Translations under genes and position numbers: made by a program
Shown here: in pieces, positions 57,907-64,000 of the stretch
Layout of the letters: each line of letters begins with the position of its first letter
How positions within the stretch are numbered: the first letter of the stretch is position 1
Source of the DNA: JAXLQL01 sp046331625
GTDB lineage: Bacteria; Acidobacteriota; Terriglobia; Bryobacterales; Bryobacteraceae
Direction: 5' to 3'
Length of the DNA stretch: 64,000 bases
Assembly (NCBI GenBank): GCA_046331625.1
Contig: JAXLQL010000024.1
Span: 52,230 to 116,229 of the forward strand
The notes under the pieces: model-generated
The model's input: only the letters and a program-made list of their open reading frames with translations
Told to the model about the DNA's origin: nothing
The model's database searches: none

Positions 57907-58386
57907 TCAGCGTTCGCCATCGCGCCTGCTGAAATACATCACCCAGTTGGTTTCCCAAGTTTGGCCGCCGTCTGCGGAGAACGCCTGCTCCCAGCGCGGA
58001 GCCTCGGAGTCTCCCGAGTGCCATTGGAAGCGCACCACGATGGGGGTGCCTCGCAGGCTATCGTTGGCGAAGAAGGTCCCGATGCCATCGACGAATCCGC
58101 CCTTCACCGGCGGATCTAGCGAGCCCGGTTGGCGGCCATCGAACCACCAGATGGACCACTCGGCGGCCTCGGGATCAAACGTGCGAACCGTCAGGGCGTG
58201 GTAGTGGCCGCCGGGCAACTCGAGATAGTTCTCGTCTGAATTGCCCATGCCGCCGAGGATCTTGCGGCACGATGACGTACCGCCGAAATCTTCCCATTCG
58301 TGACAACCGGCCAAACGCTCCTTCAGCCGGTGGTGCGCAACGGACCACTCTCCGAGAAAGAAATCGAAGTCAGAAGGTGAAGACAT
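57907..58386 (-). CDS. DUF1579-like protein
   Basis: A 159-residue protein with FDFFLGEWSVAHHRLKERL, HALTVRTFDPEAAEWSIWWF, FFANDSLRGTPIVVRFQWHS and WEQAFSADGGQTWETNWVMY. This looks like the DUF1579-type beta-barrel family, whose function is unknown (lipocalin-like fold is likely). No signal peptide is visible. It lies between the two-component genes and the URO-D-like gene on the same strand. Confidence 0.75.
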   Translation of the reverse strand: MSSPSDFDFFLGEWSVAHHRLKERLAGCHEWEDFGGTSSCRKILGGMGNSDENYLELPGGHYHALTVRTFDPEAAEWSIWWFDGRQPGSLDPPVKGGFVDGIGTFFANDSLRGTPIVVRFQWHSGDSEAPRWEQAFSADGGQTWETNWVMYFSRRDGER

Positions 58387-58403
58387 CCGCCGCTCCTTTT
58401 CAG

Positions 58404-59756
58404 CTACGCCTCGATGCCCATCTGCGTGAGCCGATAGCGCAATGCATTGCGCGTCAAACCGAGCATCCGTGCTGCCTGGCTCTTGTTGCCATTCGCGCGC
58501 CGCAGGGCCTCGCGCAAGATCGCCTGCTCGAACTCATCGAGCGTCATTCCATCGGGCACCATGAACTCGCCCGTGGGCGCCGCCTTCTGCTTCCGATCGC
58601 TATCGAGCTTGACGTCAGAAGCCTCGAGCCGCGAGCCCTGGCACAGCAGCACGCTACGCTCGATCACATTTTCGAGCTGTCGCACGTTGCCCGGCCAACC
58701 GTATGCCGTGAGCGCTTGCATCGCCTCTTCGCTGATCGAATCCACCGCACAGCCGTGCGACTGGTTGGCCTTGCGCAGGAACAGCCGCGCCAGTTCTGGA
58801 ATGTCTTCGCGCCGTTCTCGGAGGGGCAGAATGTGGATCGGCATCACGTTCAAGCGATAGAACAAATCTTCGCGAAATGTTCCAGCCTCGAGCGCCTTCT
58901 TGAGATCCACGTTGGTGGCGGCGATCACGCGCACGTCCACCTGGCGCGTCTTGTTGCTGCCCAGCCGCTCGAACTCGCGCTCCTGTAGTACGCGCAGCAG
59001 CTTCACCTGACCAGACAGCGGCACATCGCCGATCTCGTCCAGAAACACCGTGCCCGTATCCGCCTGTTCGAACTTGCCCGGCTTGGCCGTGTTCGCGCCC
59101 GTGAACGCCCCGCGCTCGTAGCCGAACAGTTCGCTCTCGATCAGGTTCTCCGGAATCGCCGTGCAGTTGATCTTCACGAACGGCCGGTCATGGCGCGGAC
59201 TCTGGAAATGGATCGCGCGGGCGATGAGGTCCTTGCCCACGCCCGATTCGCCCACCAGCAGCACGGTGGCTTTGGTTGGCGCGATCTTCTTCACCGTGGC
59301 GAACACCTCCTGCATTCCCTTGCTGCTGCCCACGGCGCTAGACAAGTCATAGCGTGCACCCAACTGCTCGCGCAGGTTTCGATTCTCGTTGCGTAGCGCG
59401 CGCACTTCCAGCGCCTTCGCCACCACCGTCATCAGGTGGTCCATCGAGAAAGGTTTGGGCAGGAAATCCTGCGCGCCCGCCTTCATCGCCTGCACCGCCG
59501 TCTCTACCGAACTGAACGCCGTCATCACGATCACCGGCACCTGCGAGTTCCTTTGCCGCAGTTGCTCGATCATCGCGAGGCCGTCCATGCCCGGCAAGCG
59601 CAAGTCAGTGAGGATCAGGTCGGCCCGCTCGGCCATCGGCAGCGCGAGCTCCGCCGTCGCCGCCATCTCGATCTCGTAGCCGGCTGTGCGCAACTGCAGC
59701 TCCACCACGCGCCGCAGCCGGTCTTCGTCTTCCACAATCAGGATTCGCTGACTCAT
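58404..59756 (-). CDS. Sigma-54-dependent response regulator (NtrC family)
   Basis: A 450-residue activator. The receiver domain (RILIVEDEDRLRRVV, phosphorylated Asp in DLILTDLRLPGMDG, KPFS lysine) is followed by an AAA+ sigma-54 domain with Walker A GESGVGKDLIAR, the GAFTGA loop that touches sigma-54, and FLDEIGDVPLS. The Fis-type DNA-binding helix-turn-helix is RANGNKSQAARMLGLTRNAL. Start chosen at the ATG at 59756. It lies 4 nt after the sensor kinase and pairs with it. Target promoters are unknown and should be sigma-54 type. Confidence 0.95.
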   Translation of the reverse strand: MSQRILIVEDEDRLRRVVELQLRTAGYEIEMAATAELALPMAERADLILTDLRLPGMDGLAMIEQLRQRNSQVPVIVMTAFSSVETAVQAMKAGAQDFLPKPFSMDHLMTVVAKALEVRALRNENRNLREQLGARYDLSSAVGSSKGMQEVFATVKKIAPTKATVLLVGESGVGKDLIARAIHFQSPRHDRPFVKINCTAIPENLIESELFGYERGAFTGANTAKPGKFEQADTGTVFLDEIGDVPLSGQVKLLRVLQEREFERLGSNKTRQVDVRVIAATNVDLKKALEAGTFREDLFYRLNVMPIHILPLRERREDIPELARLFLRKANQSHGCAVDSISEEAMQALTAYGWPGNVRQLENVIERSVLLCQGSRLEASDVKLDSDRKQKAAPTGEFMVPDGMTLDEFEQAILREALRRANGNKSQAARMLGLTRNALRYRLTQMGIEA

Positions 59757-59760
59757 TCGC

Positions 59761-61005
59761 TCACGCTTCAGGCAGTACGACTCGAAACACACTGCCCTGC
59801 CCTTTCTCGCTTTCCACGGCGATGCGCCCGCCGTGCTGATCCACGATCTTGCTTACGATCGCCAATCCGAGTCCCGTGCCGGTCGGCTTGGTGGTGAAGA
59901 ACGGATTGAAGATGTTTTCCAATTGCGATGCCTCGATGCCAGACCCGCGATCGATCACTGCTACTTCGGCGCCGCCGGGCACCGAGCGCGTTTTCACCGT
60001 TACCGGATCGCCCGGCGAACTCGCCTCGGCTGCATTCAGCACCAGGTTGGAGAACACGCGCTCCATCAGTTCCGCGTCGATCGCGATCGGCTTCAGATCA
60101 GGCGAGTAGTTGCGATGGATGGTTACCGCGAGCGGAGGCTCGCGCCGTGCCAGTTGGGCCAGGGCGCGATCCATCACTTCGTTGAGGTCAGCCGCGGCGC
60201 GGCGCAGTTCGAGGGGCTTGGCGAAATCGAGGAAGCGCGTCACCAGCGAATTGGTACGGTCCACTTCATCTCGGATGTACCCAGCCAACTCGCGCGGAAC
60301 TTCCTGCTCGGCCGGAATGCTCTTGAGCAGCACCTCCGCCGACGCCTTCATGGTCCCCAGTGGATTGCGCAGTTCGTGCGCGAGACCCGCGGTCAACTGC
60401 CCTAGCGCCGCCAGCCGTTCCGATCGCCGCGCCACCGCCTCGGCGGCTTCCAGGTTCTTGTTCGCCGCCGCGAGTTGCGTGGCCGTCTCCTGATATTGAC
60501 GCGCTCGCGCACGATACGCCGCGCCCATCTGATGCATCAACAGCGCGATCACCGCGAACGAAAGCGCACGCAGTGCCAATTCGCGAACCTGATCGGGTGG
60601 AAGCTCGTAGCGGCTCCAATCGATCCACAGTAGAAACGAAAGATACGAGAGCGTTGCCGCTGCACTCACCAGCGCCGTTCCGAGCGAACCCAGCGTGGCG
60701 GCCGCGGAAACCACCGGCACCATGAGGATGATGTAGTAGCTGGAAGCAACTCCACCCGTGACGCCCACCAAAAGGTACGCCAGCAGGAGCTTCACGCCCA
60801 CGGCGACCAGACTTCCTTCGGCCGCGGAGAAGTATGGGATGCGCGGCTCAATCAGTTGGAAGAGCGCCATCGCCGCCAGCAGTTCGAACTCGGCTTCGGT
60901 GCGATACGGGCTCGCCACGGCGAGCGCCACGAACAGCAGCAGCCACCCCATGTCGAGGAGACGCGGCTTCCACCACGGCGGTTGCGAACTCGGCTGTTCC
61001 GACAT
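59761..61005 (-). CDS. Membrane sensor histidine kinase
   Basis: A 414-residue membrane kinase with about five hydrophobic segments in the first 190 residues (GWLLLFVALAVAS, VGVKLLLAYLLVGV, YYIILMVPVVSAAATL, ALVSAAATLSYLSFLLWI, ALSFAVIALLMHQM). It has no large periplasmic domain. The phosphorylated His is in GLAHELRNPLGTMKAS, the N box in FSNLVLNAAEA, G boxes in DRGSGIEASQLE and GTGLGLAIV. It transfers phosphate to the adjacent NtrC-type regulator. The start at 61005 is preferred because the longer frame (to 62604) runs antisense through the S1 gene. Confidence 0.93.
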   Translation of the reverse strand: MSEQPSSQPPWWKPRLLDMGWLLLFVALAVASPYRTEAEFELLAAMALFQLIEPRIPYFSAAEGSLVAVGVKLLLAYLLVGVTGGVASSYYIILMVPVVSAAATLGSLGTALVSAAATLSYLSFLLWIDWSRYELPPDQVRELALRALSFAVIALLMHQMGAAYRARARQYQETATQLAAANKNLEAAEAVARRSERLAALGQLTAGLAHELRNPLGTMKASAEVLLKSIPAEQEVPRELAGYIRDEVDRTNSLVTRFLDFAKPLELRRAAADLNEVMDRALAQLARREPPLAVTIHRNYSPDLKPIAIDAELMERVFSNLVLNAAEASSPGDPVTVKTRSVPGGAEVAVIDRGSGIEASQLENIFNPFFTTKPTGTGLGLAIVSKIVDQHGGRIAVESEKGQGSVFRVVLPEA

Positions 61006-61050
61006 GTACTTACCGATTGTGCCAAAATAGTTTCGTTCTGCCAGTCTCGC

Positions 61051-62760
61051 ATGAATATCAGCACGCCGAATGAAGCCTTGCCCGGCGACGAGATTCCCTC
61101 TTCGGAACCGTCGTTTGGCGACATCCTCTCCGAATTCGAACGAGAGCAACACAAGCCCGCATCGAAGCCCGACGAACCGGCGCAGACGGTCGGCGGTACC
61201 GTGGTCAGCATCACCGCTGACGGTATCTTCGTCGACCTCGGCCGCAAGCACGAAGGCATCCTCGACCCCGAGCCGTTCAAAGACGCCGCGGGACAGGTGC
61301 GCCTGAAGTCCGGCGATCACGTTCAGGTGTCGGTAGGTGGCCGCGACACTAACGGCTACTACGTTCTGAGCGTTCTGAAGGTGGTCATCCCGAAGGATTG
61401 GAGCGGCCTCCAAAAAGCCTTCGACGAAAAGGCGATCATCTCCGGCACCGTTCAGGAAGTGATCAAGGGTGGCCTCAAGGTGGATGTCGGCGCACGCGCC
61501 TTCCTGCCCGCTTCCCGCAGCGGCGCGCGCGATCAGGGCGAGATGGAAAAGCTCGTCGGGCAGACCATCGAGTGCCGCATCACCAAGCTCGACACGGAAA
61601 AAGAAGACGTGGTGGTGGATCGCCGCGGCATTCTGGAAGAGCGTGCCGCCGCCGCCAAGCAAGCCGCGTTCGATGGGCTGGCCGAAGGCACTGTCGTGAA
61701 TGGCACGGTGCGTAGCGTGATGGACTTCGGCGCGTTCGTGGATCTGGGCGGTGTGGACGGACTGCTGCACGTGGCGGAGATGAGTTGGCTCCGCGGCGTG
61801 AAGCCCAGCGACGTGGCGAAGAGCGGCGATACGGTGCAGGTGAAGATCCTCCGCGTCGATCGCGAGAAGCGCAAGGTTTCGCTGAGCCTCAAGGCACTGC
61901 AACCCGAGCCGTTCACCCAGGCGCTGCAAACCATCCAGCAGGGCCAGCGGATCCGCGGCAAAGTGGCGCGCGTCACCGACTTCGGCGCGTTCGTGGAACT
62001 GCAGCCCGGCGTCGAAGGCCTGATCCACATTTCGGAAATGTCGTGGTCGCGCAAGCAGAAGCGGCCCCAAGACATCGTGAAGGTGGGTGACGTGGTGGAT
62101 GTGATCGTACTCGGCATCAAGCCCGAGGAGCGCCGCATCTCGCTCACGCTCAAGCAAACCCTCGGTGATCCGTGGGAAGAGTGCGTGCAAAAGTATCCGG
62201 TGGGATCGATCGTCGAAGCACCCATCGCGAACCTCGCCCCGTTCGGCGCCTTCTTGGAGTTGGCCGAGGGCGTGGAAGGCATGATCCATATCGGCGACAT
62301 CGTCAACGGCAAGCGGCTGCAGCACCCCAAGGAAGCGCTCTCGGCCGGCCAGATCGTACGTGCGCAAGTGCTCGAGGTCGACAAGGGCCGCCGGCAGTTC
62401 CGGCTCGGCATGAAGCAACTGGAACCAACCAGCGCCGACGAGTACATCGCCGAGCGCAAGGTGGGCGACCTGGTGACCGGCCGCGTGATGGATGCCGGAG
62501 CGAGTTCGGCCAAGGTGGAACTCGGCGATGGCGTCAAGGCTACATGCCGGTTGAAGGCCGCCGCCGTTTCCGAACCAGCCGCGCAGCCCAGCGCCGACAT
62601 GCAATCTTCGATTGCGGCTTTGGCCGCCAAGTGGAAGGCGGGCGCTGTGGCGAACACCGGTTCCTCCGGCCCGTCGCTTCGCGCAGGCGAGGTCCGGCAG
62701 TTCCGGATCACTTCGCTCGACCCCTCCAAGAAGTTGATAGAAGTGGAGTTAGCCGAGTAG
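61051..62760 (+). CDS. rpsA: Ribosomal protein S1-like RNA-binding protein
   Basis: A 569-residue protein with several S1 domains. The clearest repeats are VDFGAFVDLGGVDGLLHVAE-like, VTDFGAFVELQPGVEGLIHI and LAPFGAFLELAEGVEGMIHI (consensus dfGafveL.pGveGLiH). It has about five or six S1 units, starting near residue 47 with TVVSITADGIFVDLGRKHEG. The first units and last unit are degenerate. Length matches bacterial S1 (about 560 residues). It would bind mRNA on the 30S subunit. The N-terminal extension is acidic (NEALPGDEIPSSEPSFGDIL). It is divergent from the sensor kinase. Confidence 0.92.
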   Translation: MNISTPNEALPGDEIPSSEPSFGDILSEFEREQHKPASKPDEPAQTVGGTVVSITADGIFVDLGRKHEGILDPEPFKDAAGQVRLKSGDHVQVSVGGRDTNGYYVLSVLKVVIPKDWSGLQKAFDEKAIISGTVQEVIKGGLKVDVGARAFLPASRSGARDQGEMEKLVGQTIECRITKLDTEKEDVVVDRRGILEERAAAAKQAAFDGLAEGTVVNGTVRSVMDFGAFVDLGGVDGLLHVAEMSWLRGVKPSDVAKSGDTVQVKILRVDREKRKVSLSLKALQPEPFTQALQTIQQGQRIRGKVARVTDFGAFVELQPGVEGLIHISEMSWSRKQKRPQDIVKVGDVVDVIVLGIKPEERRISLTLKQTLGDPWEECVQKYPVGSIVEAPIANLAPFGAFLELAEGVEGMIHIGDIVNGKRLQHPKEALSAGQIVRAQVLEVDKGRRQFRLGMKQLEPTSADEYIAERKVGDLVTGRVMDAGASSAKVELGDGVKATCRLKAAAVSEPAAQPSADMQSSIAALAAKWKAGAVANTGSSGPSLRAGEVRQFRITSLDPSKKLIEVELAE

Positions 62761-62832
62761 TTGGCCCGGTCTGCCCCACGCCGTTACCTTTTTGCCCCGG
62801 ACACGTCTAAACGAGGCAGAAGTGATGTTCGA

Positions 62833-63465
62833 ATGAACAGTGAAACGGAGACGCTCCATGTGGGCACGGCAGGAGTCCTGAGGCAGACTCCCTTGCAGAC
62901 CGAAGCTGAACTGATACGGGCCGCGCAGAGTGGCGACCACGAAGCGTTCGAGCAACTCGTGTCTCAATATGACCAGCAGGTGCTGCGCCTCGCCTTCAAC
63001 CTGCTGCGGTCGCACGAAGACGCGCGCGACATCTATCAGGAAGCCTTCCTGCGCGTGCATCGCAACTTGCACCAGTTCCGGTTCGATTGCAGCTTCCATA
63101 CCTGGCTCTATCGAATCGTCACCAATCTCTGCCTCGACCAGCTTCGCAAGAAGAAGGTGCGCCGCGAAGAAGCAACCGCCATCGAAACGGAAGAAGGCAC
63201 GCGCGATCTCATCGCGAGCCTGCCCGAACCGAACGCCAGCGCCGATCCGCAGCGGCGTGCGATGAGCAGCGAGGTGCGAACGCGGATCGATCGCGTGCTG
63301 GGCGAGATGACTCCGCGCGAGCGCGCGGTGTTCGAGATGCGGCATCACCAGGGCATGCGGCTGCGCGCCATCGGCGAAGTGCTGGGCACTACCGAAGAGG
63401 CCGCCAAGAATTGCTTGTTCCGCGCCACGCAAAAGCTGCGGGTGGCGCTGGGAGATTTCGTATGA
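62833..63465 (+). CDS. ECF-type RNA polymerase sigma factor
   Basis: A 210-residue sigma-70-family factor of the RpoE/SigW (ECF) group. The sigma-2 region is HEAFEQLVSQYDQQVLRLAF and LRSHEDARDIYQEAFLRVHR with the YRIVTNLCLDQLRKK tail; region 4 is MTPRERAVFEMRHHQGMRLR and EVLGTTEEAAKNCLFRATQK. A short N-terminal extension precedes region 2. The ATG at 62833 fits the domain start. The stop overlaps the ATG of the zinc-binding anti-sigma factor (ATGA), the usual arrangement for an ECF sigma with its inhibitor. Confidence 0.93.
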   Translation: MNSETETLHVGTAGVLRQTPLQTEAELIRAAQSGDHEAFEQLVSQYDQQVLRLAFNLLRSHEDARDIYQEAFLRVHRNLHQFRFDCSFHTWLYRIVTNLCLDQLRKKKVRREEATAIETEEGTRDLIASLPEPNASADPQRRAMSSEVRTRIDRVLGEMTPRERAVFEMRHHQGMRLRAIGEVLGTTEEAAKNCLFRATQKLRVALGDFV

Positions 63466-64000
63466 CCTGCGAACGGATCCGCCCCGATCTCGCGCTCTAC
63501 GTGTATGGCGAGTTGAGCTTCGATCAGGAAGAAGCGTTCGAGCAGCATTTCGAATCCTGCGCCGAATGTCGCGCTGAGCTCGATGTTCTGCGGTCGGCGC
63601 TCGAGCGCGTCGACTCGGCGGAAATCGCGCCGCCTCCGGGCTTGGCGGCGGCATGCCGCCGCGATTTGATGGCGGCGATCCACGCAGAGGCTGGCCCTTC
63701 GCGGCGCAGCCGTTGGTCGCGGCTGTCGTCCCTTTGGAACCCGGTTTGGATGCGACCCGTAGGCGCGCTCGCGTTGTTGGTGCTTGGCTTCGCGGGTGGC
63801 CGATTGCTTCCTTCGAAGCAGGAAGTGGCCGCAGCGCCCGCCAGCCTTCGCGTGCGCAACGTAACGGCCGGCCCTGGCGATGAGGTGCGCATCTCGCTGG
63901 ACGAGACCCATCGCCGCGAAGTCACCGGATCCGTTCACGACGGAAAGATTCGCGATCTGCTGGTAGCCGCCACGCAAGGCGCGCCCGATGCCGGGCTGCG
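63462..64000 (+). CDS. Anti-sigma factor with zinc-finger domain (3' end outside window)
   Basis: Open frame from the ATG at 63462 to the last base. MTCERIRPDLALYVYGELSF is followed by the zf-HC2 motif HFESCAECR (HxxxCxxC), which binds zinc and the sigma factor. A membrane helix is near residues 100-115 (GALALLVLGFAGGRLL), and the extracytoplasmic part follows (SLRVRNVTAGPGDEVRISLD). At least 179 residues are present. It should hold the ECF sigma inactive at the membrane until a signal arrives. Overlap with the sigma gene (ATGA) implies coupled synthesis. Confidence 0.88.
   Translation, partial: MTCERIRPDLALYVYGELSFDQEEAFEQHFESCAECRAELDVLRSALERVDSAEIAPPPGLAAACRRDLMAAIHAEAGPSRRSRWSRLSSLWNPVWMRPVGALALLVLGFAGGRLLPSKQEVAAAPASLRVRNVTAGPGDEVRISLDETHRREVTGSVHDGKIRDLLVAATQGAPDAGL

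Noticed and set aside
61006..62604. Long N-terminal extension of the sensor kinase frame
   Set aside because: It is antisense to the S1-like gene, and the kinase has a natural ATG at 61005.
1..64000. CRISPR array, rRNA or phage region
   Set aside because: No regularly spaced repeats, rRNA-like stretches or phage structural genes were seen.

Overview
The window is about 64 kb of GC-rich bacterial chromosome. Its gene content points to an acidobacterium of the Solibacteres/Bryobacterales type. The clues are a fused AroD-AroE, a small DUF5818-type secreted protein, an Abhydrolase_10 protein, many oxidoreductases and hydrolases with twin-arginine signals, MauG-type and multihaem cytochromes, and a short dispersed palindromic repeat between genes. 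This placement is inference: there is no rRNA or other phylogenetic marker in the window, and I see no tRNA or CRISPR array.

Layout. 1-7191 (+): end of a PQQ dehydrogenase, multicopper oxidase, aroDE, small Tat protein, amidase, glpX. 7281-11637 (-): tightly packed chain ribBA, selenocysteine glutathione peroxidase, DUF885 peptidase, DapA-family aldolase. 11682-17121 (+): compact operon of a P1B-type metal ATPase fused to an SPFH/HflK domain, a His-rich HflC-like SPFH protein, a third (frameshifted) SPFH protein and a membrane-anchored NTF2-like protein. 17132-23980: SMP-30 lactonase, Tat oxidoreductase, SnoaL protein, di-haem peroxidase, beta-propeller, seven-haem cytochrome and TPR protein. 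24126-34482: small zinc ribbon, PaaK-like protein, oxidoreductase, membrane protein, DUF5818, secreted barrel-like protein, hydrolase, M28 peptidase, DtxR regulator, PfpI. 34547-39509: selA, sulfatase, prepilin peptidase, glycosyltransferase, YCII protein. 39567-43963 (-): a TIR protein (FxsC-like) and a KGGTGR P-loop/TIR-like protein, the latter split by a 1455-bp IS3-family element with a 3-bp target duplication. 44025-57881: a third Tat oxidoreductase, PLP decarboxylase, Abhydrolase_10, Mrp/ApbC ATPase, amidohydrolases, enolase-superfamily enzyme, SUMF1-like protein, esterase, two tandem DUF1835 proteins and a URO-D-like protein. 57907-64000: DUF1579-like protein, two-component pair, ribosomal protein S1-like protein, and an ECF sigma factor with its zinc-binding anti-sigma factor, which runs off the window.

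How parts work together. The glutathione peroxidase has an in-frame TGA exactly at its catalytic Cys/Sec position, with a bSECIS-like hairpin just downstream, and selA lies 24 kb away, so the organism probably makes selenoproteins. The ATPase/SPFH operon looks like a metal pump built into a membrane scaffold, a combination I do not recognise as a characterised system. The TIR/KGGTGR pair looks like a conflict (defence) system recently broken by the IS; removing the IS and one CGC copy restores a continuous 593-codon gene. Many genes have a TANNNT box only 5-13 nt upstream of the start codon, suggesting leaderless or very short-leader transcripts. Several genes carry single-base indels with conserved sequence resuming in the next frame, which may be assembly errors or recent decay.
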